NCBI GenBank assembly: GCA_963743785.1
Contig: CAVURD010000028.1
Span: forward strand, 62,001 to 126,000
Source of the DNA: Bog-473 sp963743785
GTDB lineage: Bacteria > Actinomycetota > Acidimicrobiia > Acidimicrobiales > RAAP-2
Direction of reading: 5' to 3'
Length of the DNA: 64,000 bases
Below the pieces are notes generated by a model that was not told the DNA's origin, searched no databases, and was given only the letters and a program-made list of their open reading frames with translations. The position numbers and the translations under genes were made by a program. The stretch's first letter is position 1. Every line of letters starts with the position of its first letter. This document shows positions 24,581 to 33,518 of this stretch, piece by piece.

Positions 24581-25167
24581 GGCGAGGCATTGCTGAAACA
24601 AGGGATGACCTCGGAACAACGGTGGACGCCATCAGCGACCACGTGAGTCCAGCTCGGGTGATCGAGCGCCGAAAGGAAAAGCTTGCTTCCCGTTGGCACT
24701 CGACGAAGGAGTCGGTGATGGGCAACGCGTCGGATCTCCACGCGTCAATCGGGAGCGCCAATGACTCTGCCAGTGAAGCTGTTGGCAACATCCCTCACCA
24801 GGTTGCCGCCCAAGCCAAGGGACAGCCACTGGTCGCCGGGGCCGTCGCCTTCGGTCTCGGGTTTCTTGCCGCCGCGGCGTTTCCCGGGACACCGGCGGAA
24901 GGGCAACTGGCCCAGCGGGTCCAAGACATGGCACAGCCGGCCGTCGATCAGCTCAAGGAGTCGGGTCAAGAGGCTGTGTCCGCGTTGAAGGAACCCGCTC
25001 TCGAAGGTGCGCAACATCTCAAGGATGCCGTGGCGGAAAGTGCGGACCAGGTTCGTCACGCGGCCGATGAGGCCGTCGGACACGCCAAGGACACTGCCTC
25101 TCAGGGAGGCCAGCAGGTGGGCGACCAAGTGAAGCAGTCAGCCCAGGAGATTCGCCCAACAAAGTAA
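24556..25167 (+). CDS. DUF3618 protein
   Basis: A 203-residue protein opening with the DUF3618 block AEELRRGIAETRDDLGTTVDAISDHVSPARVIERR. A hydrophobic segment near residue 95 (PLVAGAVAFGLGFLAAAAFPG) is followed by long amphipathic helices similar to those of the first gene in the operon. The ATG at 24556 has AAGGAGG 8 bases upstream and overlaps the holin gene by 25 bases. DUF3618 genes are usually found beside holin-X genes, as here. Function unknown, membrane-associated. Confidence 0.8.
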   Translation: MGQSAEELRRGIAETRDDLGTTVDAISDHVSPARVIERRKEKLASRWHSTKESVMGNASDLHASIGSANDSASEAVGNIPHQVAAQAKGQPLVAGAVAFGLGFLAAAAFPGTPAEGQLAQRVQDMAQPAVDQLKESGQEAVSALKEPALEGAQHLKDAVAESADQVRHAADEAVGHAKDTASQGGQQVGDQVKQSAQEIRPTK

Positions 25168-25198
25168 CAAACACCACATCCCACGAGCTGGAGCTCAC

Positions 25199-26320
25199 AT
25201 GACTTCGACGAATGACACAGCAACGAACGAGGCCAATGGGTCAGGCTCGGCCCGTCCAGAGTCGGGGCACCTTGAAGATGCCAGTGCTCCCGGTCTTGGC
25301 AGCCAAACCGAGTCCATCACCACGACAGAGCGCGAGCCGGAGAGGCCGACCGACATTCCCCCGCGCTCATGGGGCCATGTGGTGGGTCGCGTTGGCAAAC
25401 AAGTCAAACACCACAACCTGACTGACCGGGCCGCCACGCTGACCTACTACGGCCTGCTGGCTTTATTCCCCGGATTATTGGTCGTCGTGTCGCTCTTAGG
25501 GTTCGTCGGGCATTCCACCACCAACCAGATCATCCACAACCTCGAACAGGTTGCCCCCGGCAGCGTCAAGTCCTTTCTCCTCACCGCGATCCGCCACGTT
25601 CAAGGACGCGCTGGCGCGGCCACAGTTGCGGCACTACTGGGGCTTGTGCTCGCCGTGTGGTCCGCGTCGAGTTATATCTCGGCGTTCATGCGGGCATCGA
25701 ATGCGATCTACAACGTCGACGAAGGCCGCCCGGCCTGGCAAAAGGTCCCTACCCGGGTCGGGGTCACTGTCGTAACCATGGTTTTACTAGTCGTCAGCGC
25801 TGTGCTCGTAGTCCTGACTGGCAAGATCGCCACCCAGGCAGGTCAAGCACTGGGGATCGGCCATAGCGTCGTCACGGTATGGGATATCGCCAAATGGCCC
25901 GTACTCCTGGTCCTCGTGAGCCTCATGTTCTCCCTGCTTTACTGGGCCTGTCCCAACGTCAAGCAGCCGAGCTTTCGGTGGATAACTCCAGGCGGGCTTG
26001 TGGCGGTGGCCATTTGGCTCGTCGCCTCCGCTCTCTTTGCCTTGTACGTCTCATTTTCCAGCTCCTACAACAAGACCTATGGCACTCTCGCCGGCATCAT
26101 CATCTTCTTGGTCTGGCTCTGGCTCACCAACCTGTCCGTGCTCATCGGCGCCGAATTTAACGCCGAGTTCCAGCATCAGCAGGCCATCGAGAATGGCCTT
26201 TCACCGGACGTTGAGCCCTTTGTCGAGTTGCGGAGCACAAAAAAGCTCGAGGACCCCGAGCGCCAGCGGGTCGCCGAAGCGGACCGACAACGAGAGGCGA
26301 GCAGTCCGAACGAACGCTGA
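25199..26320 (+). CDS. YihY/BrkB family membrane protein
   Basis: A 373-residue integral membrane protein with about six transmembrane segments. LTDRAATLTYYGLLALFPGLLVVVSLLG, VWSASSYISAFMRASNAIYNVDEGRPAWQKVPTRV and LYVSFSSSYNKTYGTLAGIIIFLVWLWLTNLSVLIGAEFNAE are signature YihY blocks. An 80-residue acidic N-terminus and a charged C-terminus are cytosolic. Once annotated as RNase BN, the family is now considered a membrane protein of unknown function. Last gene of the SigB-promoted operon, 31 bases after DUF3618. Confidence 0.9.
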   Translation: MTSTNDTATNEANGSGSARPESGHLEDASAPGLGSQTESITTTEREPERPTDIPPRSWGHVVGRVGKQVKHHNLTDRAATLTYYGLLALFPGLLVVVSLLGFVGHSTTNQIIHNLEQVAPGSVKSFLLTAIRHVQGRAGAATVAALLGLVLAVWSASSYISAFMRASNAIYNVDEGRPAWQKVPTRVGVTVVTMVLLVVSAVLVVLTGKIATQAGQALGIGHSVVTVWDIAKWPVLLVLVSLMFSLLYWACPNVKQPSFRWITPGGLVAVAIWLVASALFALYVSFSSSYNKTYGTLAGIIIFLVWLWLTNLSVLIGAEFNAEFQHQQAIENGLSPDVEPFVELRSTKKLEDPERQRVAEADRQREASSPNER

Positions 26321-26371
26321 GGCTCTCGCCCGCTAGGGGTGTCGCGACCGGATCTGCTGCCGGCGGATGAC

Positions 26372-26404
26372 AAAAAACCCCTTCTCGGAGGAAGGTGGGT
26401 CTTT
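26372..26404. terminator. candidate terminator hairpin
   Basis: ACCCCTTC and GAAGGTGGGT can pair with one bulge around a 6-base loop. A run of six A precedes the hairpin, which would be a U-tract on the minus strand, and CTTT follows on the plus strand. It lies about 50 bases after the YihY stop. Confidence 0.35.
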
Positions 26405-26429
26405 CGCGTAATGGTTTTGTGGCAGTTAC

Positions 26430-26588
26430 CTTCCTATAGCGGATTCGATCCGCCGTGCCGGCTTCCATCTGCTGAAAATGAAGTGTCTTGTCCATGGTGG
26501 TTGGGTGGAGACTGACCGGGACATTGACCGGACCGAAGCTCAGCGAACCCTTCCAGATTGCGCACTCCTTCCCGGTCGAATGGGGCAA
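26430..26588 (-). pseudogene. Ku protein N-terminal remnant
   Basis: Minus-strand residues 10-53 read AIWKGSLSFGPVNVPVSLHPTT and LHFQQMEAGTADRIRYRKV, the unmistakable N-terminus of bacterial Ku (normally AIWKGAISFGLVNVPVKLY, then FHQ, RIRYKRV). After RYRKV the similarity stops and the frame runs into unrelated sequence; the beta-barrel core is missing. No LigD is nearby. A truncated end-joining gene. Confidence 0.75.
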
Positions 26589-26617
26589 GAGACGTTGTCA
26601 CTCGTCAGTAGGCGACG

Positions 26618-27130
26618 TCATCCCATTTCGATACGGGCGAGGAAGATCTCCACTAAGGCGACCGCACCTTCGCATGCCTGCTCGCAAATCGACCTCGGCT
26701 CGCCTTCGAATTGCTTAATCTGAGACTCCTCGCCAGCATGATCGCGCACGGCCATCCAAACGGTGCCGGGAAGCTCACCGTCTTGGCTCTCTGGACCTCC
26801 GACGCCCGTTACGGCCAGGGCGACGTCCGCCCCCAAGAGCCGGGCGGCGCCTCGAGCCATTTCTAGGGCAGCGCGCTTGCTCACCACGGGACCGTCACTG
26901 ATGCCGAGAACTTCGCGCTTGACGTTGGAGTGGTATGCGACGAGGCCGCCCCGCAGCCACTTGGCGGCGTTGGGTCCGGCAGCGAAGTGACTGGTGAGCA
27001 TGCCGCCGGTGAGCGATTCGGCGACGGCCAACGTCAAAGAGCGGGCCATAAGCAGGTCGGCGAGCTGGCTTATCCGGTCTGGCAGCTCGGCATCGTCCCT
27101 AGTCATCTGCATTGACTCTGCTATACCCAT
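26618..27130 (-). CDS. CinA C-terminal family amidohydrolase
   Basis: A 170-residue CinA-domain protein (nicotinamide-nucleotide amidohydrolase, PncC type). LTLAVAESLTGGMLTSHF is the signature, AYHSNVKREVLGI and ALAVTGVGGPESQDGELPGTVWMAV complete the active-site blocks. PncC converts NMN to nicotinate mononucleotide and ammonia in NAD salvage. It lacks the N-terminal molybdopterin-binding-like domain of full CinA, the usual stand-alone form. Start chosen among ATGs at 27130, 27112 and 27106; none has a strong binding site. Confidence 0.82.
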   Translation of the reverse strand: MGIAESMQMTRDDAELPDRISQLADLLMARSLTLAVAESLTGGMLTSHFAAGPNAAKWLRGGLVAYHSNVKREVLGISDGPVVSKRAALEMARGAARLLGADVALAVTGVGGPESQDGELPGTVWMAVRDHAGEESQIKQFEGEPRSICEQACEGAVALVEIFLARIEMG

Positions 27131-27588
27131 TTCGCATGGGCGAAACCCACATCTCGGGCGACAAGAGTTGGAGGACCTTGACGTCTCGATCCGCCTCCGC
27201 CGATGTGGGGCCGGTGTGCGCTCCGAGGTTTCCGATTTGATCATGAGGCGGTGTCGTTTCGATGACCTGGGAGAGGCTTGGACTGTATTCAGCCCGGCTC
27301 CTGGCCACCTGGGACCGTGTTCCGTTCCCGGCGTAAGAATTCATACCGTCGGTCCCGATTTTCAATGGTCCAAAATCGATAGCGTTTGGCATGTTTGTTC
27401 GATCAGGGCGAGTGCAGCGACCTCCCCGACGCCATAGTCGCAGAGGCCGTGGCCGTGCGGCGCGCTCATATTGGCGAGCAACGACAGATGGACGGAAGAC
27501 GCCGACCTACAGTCCGCCAAGCGGTTCAAGGCCGGTCGCCGTACCGGCATCTCGTCGGTGGGATGGGCTGAAAATCTGGCCCAAGGGG

Positions 27589-27615
27589 CTAGCACTCTCG
27601 AGTCGAGAGTGCTAA
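27589..27615 (+). promoter_or_regulatory. CIRCE operator (HrcA site)
   Basis: CTAGCACTC at 27589-27597, nine bases, GAGTGCTAA at 27607-27615. This matches the CIRCE consensus TTAGCACTC-N9-GAGTGCTAA with one mismatch. It lies 72 bases before the Hsp20 ATG, so HrcA probably represses this gene. Confidence 0.88.
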
Positions 27616-27686
27616 TAATTTCTCTTGGCGCCGCAACGGGTGCCCGTAAAAAGGAGTGGTGAGTAGAGGTAAGGGAGGAAACCAAG

Positions 27687-28124
27687 ATGGCTCTCGTTCG
27701 TTCGGATCCGTTTCGAGATGTAGATCGGCTCTTCCAACAGTTGGCAGGTGCTGGACCTGGCGGCTCCCGCCAAATGACCATGCCAATGGACGCCTTCCGC
27801 AAGGGAGACTCCTTCTTAATTCGGCTTGATTTGCCTGGTGTGTCGGCCGAATTGGTCGACCTCACCGTTGAGGACAACGTTCTCACGATCAAGGCCGAGC
27901 GGGTGCCTCCGCCTCACTCCGATGAGATTGAGGCGATCATCTCGGAGCGCCAGTACGGGACCTTCATCCGACAGGTGTTCCTTGGAAACAATCTCGATAC
28001 CGAGAACATCGAGGCGCAGTATCAAGCGGGCGTGCTCACATTGGTTATTCCCGTAGCTCCCCACGCCAAGCCTCGTCGAATCCAGGTGAGCGGGAGTGCC
28101 GAGAGCGAGTTGGTATCGGCATGA
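27687..28124 (+). CDS. Hsp20/alpha-crystallin small heat shock protein
   Basis: A 145-residue small heat shock protein: RSDPFRDVDRLFQQL at the N-terminus, then the alpha-crystallin domain from about residue 35 (MDAFRKGDSFLIRLDLPGVSAELVDLTVEDNVLTIKAER) to GVLTLVIPVAPHAKPRRIQV. ATP-independent holdase that keeps unfolding proteins soluble. AGGGAGGAAACC precedes the ATG. A CIRCE operator sits upstream, so control is by HrcA rather than the SigB-type promoters of neighbouring genes. A 13-bp hairpin follows the gene. Confidence 0.95.
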   Translation: MALVRSDPFRDVDRLFQQLAGAGPGGSRQMTMPMDAFRKGDSFLIRLDLPGVSAELVDLTVEDNVLTIKAERVPPPHSDEIEAIISERQYGTFIRQVFLGNNLDTENIEAQYQAGVLTLVIPVAPHAKPRRIQVSGSAESELVSA

Positions 28125-28178
28125 CGTGCCTTGCCGCGGAGCGTCTGGCGGCCGCGTAGGCGAACCACTCATTGGTTT

Positions 28179-28219
28179 GCCCCGGGCGGACACCAGGTCG
28201 AATCCCGTCCGCCCGGGGC
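28179..28219 (+). terminator. 13-bp hairpin after hsp20
   Basis: Perfect 13-base arms at 28179-28191 and 28207-28219 (GCCCCGGGCGGAC and complement) with a 15-base loop, 55 bases after the Hsp20 stop. No T-run follows, as is common in high-GC actinobacteria. The loop contains a tRNA T-loop-like word (GGTCGAATCCC), probably by chance or from a tRNA scrap. Confidence 0.6.
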
Positions 28220-28449
28220 GCCCCCCAAAGCTTCGTTCGCGCCTATTGGAATCGAAGTGACTCATCACAACCATTTTTCGGCACGGTACAGGTGAACCTG
28301 AATACGAATCTCCCGCCGAGGGATGTGGGGTGCAGATGCCCAGCCTTGGTGGCAGCGGCGGCCGGACCTGAAACAAATTCGGCATCGTCAACCAGTTGGT
28401 ATGAACTATCCCAGTAGCAGGGGGTCGGCTCCTGGCTGGGGTCGGGTGC

Positions 28450-29106
28450 TTGGGTCAAGATGCTGGTTGCTCGGAGGCGGGAAGGCTTCGCGAGACCATG
28501 TGGGCGACGGCATTAGCGGGCGACCCTCTCTTGCAAATGGCGGAGTCAGTGGCGCACGCTGCCGACACCATGTATGCCATCATCGACCCAGCGACGAAGC
28601 GGGTGGAGATTGGTACAACCGGCGCTGGAGTCTCGGCGATTATCGTAGATGGTGACCGACTGATGCCAGTGCCGCTCGTCCAGCAAAACCAAGAAGCAGC
28701 GCTGTCCGCGACATTCAGCCTTACCGAAGGGGCCACCCTCATCCTTGCGGCTCACGGTTTCTGGTGGAGTACGCAATTCCTGTCTTCGGTCGAGCAGATC
28801 CTCAAAGTTGACCTTGGACACCTTGATGAGGAGCCAGCCGCACTTGAGATCTGTGGCCGATTGGGTCGAGCGCCCCTCTGGCCGAATGGGGCCGCGGTAG
28901 TCGTGCACTTCGAGCGCACGGAGGGGAGCCCTGTGAGACAGCGAGCTATTGCACCCCAGCCCTTAGCGGGCCAAACCGTAACCGAAGTCCGCGCATCTAC
29001 GGAGGAGATTGAGGCTTCTGATCACCACGGGAGGCGGCAAAGGTTTTGCCGGTATTGGAGTGATCGACCAGTAGAGCAAAGCTCTATTCGAACCACGAAC
29101 TGGTGA
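28450..29106 (+). CDS. degenerate SpoIIE/PP2C-like protein
   Basis: A frame of 218 codons, probably starting later (ATG 28498, MWATALAGD). AADTMYAIIDPATKRVEIGTTGAGVSAIIVDGDRL and ATFSLTEGATLILAAHGFWWS line up with the SpoIIE phosphatase blocks that normally read FATxxYxxLDPxTGxLxxxxAGHPP and FxLxPGxxLxLYTDG. The aspartates that bind the metal (TDG, and the final DD, here NG in LWPNGAAVVVHF) are replaced, so it is probably inactive as a phosphatase. It may be a regulatory pseudo-enzyme in the partner switch, or a decaying gene. Confidence 0.5.
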   Translation: MGQDAGCSEAGRLRETMWATALAGDPLLQMAESVAHAADTMYAIIDPATKRVEIGTTGAGVSAIIVDGDRLMPVPLVQQNQEAALSATFSLTEGATLILAAHGFWWSTQFLSSVEQILKVDLGHLDEEPAALEICGRLGRAPLWPNGAAVVVHFERTEGSPVRQRAIAPQPLAGQTVTEVRASTEEIEASDHHGRRQRFCRYWSDRPVEQSSIRTTNW

Positions 29107-29617
29107 CTACGACGTACCCACACGCCTGGCGCCACTAGTTCGTCAGTGTGCCGCTCGCACGTCCACACCTTCGTCCAGGCGCCCGGAACTTTTACCACCC
29201 AACCACGCCACCGGCTTCAGCAGTGCGTCCTCACCGTGTTCTCGTAGACCATGCGCCAGCACCGGCCGTCCTGGGCGAAGGTCCCCGATGCAAGGTCCCA
29301 AGCTCATCGATGCCGTCCATAGATCCGTAGGAGCCCACCCCTCAGGCCGTTCTGGGCGCTCGTCGGCGCCTCCCGTTTCGATCACTTGGGCGTGGGTAGG
29401 GGAAGGCTATGAGCATTCCCGATCCCACGGACCCTATTCCTGGCGAACCTGCACCAATACCCATAGAACCCGATGTGCCCGGTCGCCCTCATGACCCGGT
29501 CGACTCGGCTGGGTCCAATGAGTAGTACATGTGAAGAGCCGGACGATGACGCAAGGGCGGCAGCCCCGGACGCCCCTTCCTAAATGACGAAGACGAGAGG
29601 CTGCGTGCGAATTCGGA
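29107..29617. other. intergenic with decayed gene copy
   Basis: Apart from the pseudogene at 29130-29262 I see nothing supportable. Confidence 0.4.
29130..29262 (-). pseudogene. decayed copy of the MVYEN/WTKVW family
   Basis: The minus strand reads CWRMVYENTVRTHC, changes frame for LKPVAWLG, then returns for VPGAWTKVWTCERHTDELV. Motif order matches 9228-9366 and 55810-55955. Two frame breaks within 130 bases make a functional product unlikely. Confidence 0.5.
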
Positions 29618-29830
29618 GTGGTAACGGTCGTGGGTGCTGAGTACGTGTGCCCTCGGTGCGGTCAGGAGCTCTCGGCTGCTGAGGGAAAGGGGTGGGTCGC
29701 ACCGGGTGGCGAGGTTCTGCCGTGGGTCTTTTGGTGTGAGGTCTGCGCCACGGATACAGGCGAGGCCTGGACCTACGGCCTCGATCGATCGGACAACCTC
29801 ATTCGGGCCGATGCCTTTATGCTCGAATAG
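29618..29830 (+). CDS. small zinc-ribbon protein
   Basis: A 70-residue protein with CPRCGQEL near residue 11 and CEVCATDTGE near residue 40, a two-knuckle zinc ribbon. The GTG start has GGAG a few bases upstream, but a second GTG four codons on is also possible. Isolated gene; function unknown. Confidence 0.55.
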   Translation: MVTVVGAEYVCPRCGQELSAAEGKGWVAPGGEVLPWVFWCEVCATDTGEAWTYGLDRSDNLIRADAFMLE

Positions 29831-29901
29831 GCAGGCCACGATCGAGGCTCGGCCCTTGAGGTTGGATCATCACTGGAACCACCGCTAGCCAACCCCGCCG
29901 A

Positions 29902-30039
29902 CTAGGCGGGAGGATCCTCCTCTCGATTCTTCCGTGCCCTCTCTTCGCCAACCGGATGTCCCTCGCCGTTTCGTAGAGGGTCTAGGTTGTCAGAGTCGGT
30001 ACTCCGCTCATGCCGCTCGTCGTCGTCGGTCACGCTCAT
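29902..30039 (-). CDS. small charged hypothetical protein
   Basis: A 45-residue very hydrophilic protein (MSVTDDDERHERSTDSDN start, VGEERARKNREEDPPA end). The ending resembles that of short actinobacterial proteins of unknown function that finish NRExDPPA. No clear ribosome binding site. Confidence 0.45.
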   Translation of the reverse strand: MSVTDDDERHERSTDSDNLDPLRNGEGHPVGEERARKNREEDPPA

Positions 30040-30480
30040 CGTGCCGACTGTCCGACGTCTCGCGGCCCGGCGGGCCGATTGCCAGTTGTTGGAGTCTGAG
30101 TAGGTTGATGGGTAAGAGTCGGATTGCCATTGGCGCCGCAGGCCGCCAAGCCGACAACGAGCCCAGCGGCCAGCGCCGTGCCCCGCAATCTCCGGCTTTG
30201 GAGAGGATCCTTCATTCGTGGGATATACCCGCAGTTGCCTTCTGCTAACTGTCCCGAAAGCTAGTCCGATTACGGGCTGTTCAACTCCAGCACGTAACTC
30301 CCCGTTTTTATCATCCGCCCCTATGTCCTTACCCAGGTCGATTGGTGACCAAGGAGTTACCTCCAGCCTGCCTGTGCCAGAGGGTGCGGCTTGAGAGCAG
30401 ATACCGTTTTGAGGTGCCGGCGGCTTCAGACCGGGATGTTGAAGCTGTCTGCCGAGTAGGAGAGCCACAACTCACGGCCG
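30040..30480. other. intergenic, nothing clear
   Basis: About 440 bases without a supportable gene. GGGTAAGAGTC at 30111-30121 repeats a word at 17380 but has no -35 partner. Confidence 0.4.
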
Positions 30481-31035
30481 CTAAGGGACGGTAACGACCA
30501 CTGTGGTTTCAGCGAGAGGATCGACAACCGTGCCTGTTGGGGGTGAGCCTGAGCTCAGCAGGAGAAAATAAGTTCCCGTAGTCAACTTGTCGTGAACCGG
30601 GATCACCACGTTATGGTGCGTTCCTTCTTTGACCTTCACGTATCCGACCGCATCGCCATGTTTACTTCCCACCTGCTGAGCCACGGCCAAGTAACCCACG
30701 CCAGTCGCGGTAACTCGGCCCGTCCTGCTTTCGGGCATGGTCACCGTCGCGGCGGTCACAGCGTACCCATTCGAGGTCTGCGATGACGCGACGATTGTCG
30801 CCTCAAGTGCCAACTCGTGTTGCTGTGACTTGGTCGCCCTTTTTGTGGCCAAGGGGCTTTGCGTTGGCCCCGACGAACACGCCGCAGGTCCGATTGCTAG
30901 GGCCGCCAGGAGTGACGCCACAGTCATCGTCCGTCTTGGTGAGCCGATGGATATTGGGAGCTGCGTGGCGTACGCATCGTTTACCGTTTCCCCACGCTCG
31001 GGGGCTTCAAACCACGCCGGAAGGGAGTGGACCAC
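30481..31035 (-). CDS. secreted or lipoprotein-like hypothetical protein
   Basis: A 184-residue frame with an internal signal-like segment: PRR, then TMTVASLLAALAIGPAACSSG. The Cys preceded by small residues resembles a lipobox, but proline at -3 is unusual. The mature part is strand-rich (ATIVASSQTSNGYAVTAATVTMPES, YVKVKEGTHHNVVIPVHDKLTTGTYFLLL), suggesting an extracellular beta-sandwich. The true start may be ATG 30930. Family unknown. Confidence 0.5.
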   Translation of the reverse strand: MVHSLPAWFEAPERGETVNDAYATQLPISIGSPRRTMTVASLLAALAIGPAACSSGPTQSPLATKRATKSQQHELALEATIVASSQTSNGYAVTAATVTMPESRTGRVTATGVGYLAVAQQVGSKHGDAVGYVKVKEGTHHNVVIPVHDKLTTGTYFLLLSSGSPPTGTVVDPLAETTVVVTVP

Positions 31036-31084
31036 TTGGTCCTCCGTTAACCTGCATTAGTGGAGGGCCTCGGCGCCCGTTGTC

Positions 31085-31110
31085 GTTTGCCACCCAGGTG
31101 GATAGGGAAA
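31085..31110 (+). promoter_or_regulatory. SigB/SigF-type promoter
   Basis: GTTT 31085-31088, 16-base spacer, GGGAAA 31105-31110, ahead of the DUF2231-Rieske gene. Confidence 0.55.
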
Positions 31111-31168
31111 GACAAGCATCATGACTCTCGTCGCAATCCACGCAGAGGTGGATTTTTGGTTTCTCGTC

Positions 31169-32045
31169 ATGAGCCGGTCCTCCTTCGCTCATATCCTCCG
31201 GATGATGTCGGACCGCATTGAATCGGCCACGGGTCTCGATCCGTGGGCGCGGCGGCTCCGTTCAAAGCTGTCCTTCGTGGAAAGTGCGCCCATTCGCGGC
31301 GCGCTCGAGTGGCTCTTCATTGGGCCACCCACTCCATCCATTGCTCACGGACCTGCCCATCGGATGTTGGACGGGTGCGTTGATACTCGACCTCACCCGT
31401 AACGGGGACAAGGGGAGCAGACGGCTAATTGGAGCCGGCATCATGTGCGCTCTGCCGACGGCGCTGGCCGGCCTCTCCGACTGGATGGATACTGAGGACG
31501 CAGAGATGCGAATCGGACTATTGCATTTCGCGGGCAACGTGGTCGGACTCTCCTTCTTGTCGGTCTCGTGGTTACGACGACAACAAGGGGCCCGGGGCCT
31601 GGTCACGTCCGCGATCGGGATGACCGCAATTGCGCTTTCTGGATGGCTTGGCGGGCATCTCTCATATGCCTTGGGCGTCGGAGTCGACACCAACGCATTC
31701 GATACTGGGCCTCAAGAATGGACAGCCGCGGGCGTCCTCGGAGATGGGGAGGGCCTGAAGTGTCTCGACGCGGGCGGAGTCCGAATCGTTGCGGCTAGAT
31801 CCGGTGGGCAGACCTCGGCCTTGGCGGACCGCTGTAGCCATAGAGGGGGTCCGCTTTCGGAAGGCACACTGGTCGACGGGTGTGTCGAATGCCCCTGGCA
31901 TTCAAGCCGGTTCGAACTGCACACGGGCGACGTCACGCGCGGCCCAGCATCGGTGCCCCAACCTCGCTATGAAGTGCGTGAGGCTGATGGCGTCCTTGAG
32001 GTCCGACGCCTTGAGCAGCGGGCCCTGCGCCGCAATCCGGTGTAG
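31169..32045 (+). pseudogene. DUF2231 membrane protein fused to a Rieske domain, frameshifted
   Basis: The N-terminus (DRIESATGLDPWARRLRSKL...FVESAPIRGALEWLFIG) is in one frame and the rest (HPLHPLLTDLPIGCWTGALILDL onward) in the next; deleting one G of GGG near 31323 joins them. The joined protein has a DUF2231 four-helix membrane domain, then a C-terminal Rieske [2Fe-2S] domain with CSHRGGPLSEG and CPWHSSRFEL (the Cys-His pairs). This fusion is known in actinobacteria as a membrane electron-transfer protein of unclear role. Because the break is one base in a homopolymer, the gene may be intact in the real genome. ATG choice (31169, 31202 or 31205) is open. Confidence 0.75.
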
Positions 32046-32263
32046 AAAGGCAACAAGGTCTTCGAGGTCGGCCTGAGTGGGATTGGGCGTCACCGACCAT
32101 ATCTGGTTTTCGGACCACTACGAGCCACGGATATCACGCGTTAAGGGTCACTCCGCCCCATCCCTCCAACGGGAGGATTTGTAATCCGCTTCCCGTTCAC
32201 GCCGAAAGGGTGGGTAGTTCCGATTGGCTCGACGGCGACGTGAATGTCGTTGCGGAGCCAGCA

Positions 32264-32681
32264 TCAGTCACCAAGTGCCGTCTGGAGGTCTCGGACGTGT
32301 TCTTGGGTTTGTTCGAGCAGTGGTCTCAGAGCCTCGGCTACGTCGGCTAGCTGGAGTTGGTTCGCCTGGGCGAACCGCTCTCGGTAGCGTTCCAGCTGCT
32401 CGCGCTCGAGTTTCAGATCAGCTTGCAGGGCATCGCGCGAATCGGTGGTTGCCGGCACTTGACGAACCTTTGTGGTCGGGTCACCATCAAGGAACGCAAT
32501 CTGAGCAGCAAGGACCCGGGCATGATTGAGTTCTTGACCGAGATGCTGGGTGAGTTCGTCGATGGTGCTTACATATTCTGGACCAGTGACAGTACTAATA
32601 TGTAAGTTGTATTGAACGATGGACTGATACTCGGTGCTGAGGTCTTCGTTCAGAAGGTCGATGAATTCGTTCTCGGTCCAT
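32264..32681 (-). pseudogene. ferritin-like protein, frameshifted at the start codon
   Basis: An ideal AAGGAG lies 6 bases before ATG 32681, but the ferritin-like frame starts one base later: TENEFIDLLNEDLSTEYQSIVQYNLHIS, then IDELTQHLGQELNHARVLAAQIAFLDG and a C-terminal helix. Glu/His spacing (STEYQ, QELNHA) fits a ferritin/bacterioferritin-like diiron bundle. Reading ATGACC for ATGGACC restores a 138-residue gene, so one extra G breaks it. No other start codon precedes the conserved region. Confidence 0.75.
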
Positions 32682-33229
32682 GTACGTCTCCTTTTGGGTT
32701 ACTGATTGTGGGTCTGTTCTGCCAGCAACCTGGCCACGACTTACGACTTCTTGGCAATCAAATCCAAGGTCAGGATCCTCTCGTGTGGATCAAAAACCTG
32801 ACCCGTTTCGCCAACATTGGCCGTTCCAATCCATCTACGATGCCGCCCGTCACAGCCACGCTGGCAAAGGAGGAATGCATCACCGATAAATCCTTGGTTG
32901 ACTCTTCCTTTCATGGATCTGTGATGCCTAAGGCGGTCATGGCTCCCTACCCACTTTCAGGTGCCAACTAACGGAAATTGAATCGGGCTCGCCGTCGCAG
33001 GCTTCGCCCGACCGGGCCGACCAATCGAACCGTAGTGGCCGTGCGCATGCGGAAGGCCTGGCGGCTCCCACCCGCAACCCCAGGGGTCAGAGTATTGGAG
33101 GGCGATGGGGGCCCGTCATGCCCCCGCTGCCAAATGGGTTGGCGATCAGGTCATACAACGACCTCCCTCGAGCTAGAAGGGCTACAGATGGGGGTTGTGT
33201 CGGCCGTAACCGACGACCAAGCTACGTGC
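32682..33229. other. intergenic, nothing clear
   Basis: About 550 bases between a minus-strand ferritin-like gene and a plus-strand small basic protein. No promoter of the GTTT/GGGTA type and no gene seen. Confidence 0.4.
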
Positions 33230-33448
33230 ATGGCCAAGAAATTGAAGACCAAGGACCGCAAAAAACTCAGTAAGAAGTCTTTCGCGTTGCCCGGGAAGCG
33301 CAAATACCCGATCCCCGATAAGGCGCACGCCCGCAACGCATTGGCTCGGGTCGCTCAAAACGGCACCCCGGCTGAGCAGAAGAAAGTGAGGGCGGCTGTA
33401 AAGAGGCGGTTCCCGAGCATCGGGAAGAACCAGACCAAAAAAGCCTAA
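33230..33448 (+). CDS. small basic protein (DUF6582-like)
   Basis: A 72-residue lysine-rich protein: MAKKLKTKDRKKLSKKSFALPGKRKYPIPDKAHARNALARVAQ, ending in KRRFPSIGKN. The KRKYPIPDxAHARNALARV block is typical of short phage and actinobacterial proteins grouped as DUF6582. Probably nucleic-acid associated. No strong ribosome binding site at the ATG. Confidence 0.7.
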   Translation: MAKKLKTKDRKKLSKKSFALPGKRKYPIPDKAHARNALARVAQNGTPAEQKKVRAAVKRRFPSIGKNQTKKA

Positions 33449-33518
33449 TCCCAGATGCTTGATCGATTGCCGTAGGATTTGCACTTCAGCGGCTTCGATC
33501 TAATAAGGGACGGTGAAA

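Noticed and set aside
30481..31035. canonical lipoprotein call
   Set aside because: The residue at -3 of the candidate cysteine is proline, outside the usual lipobox, so it is left as secreted or lipoprotein-like.
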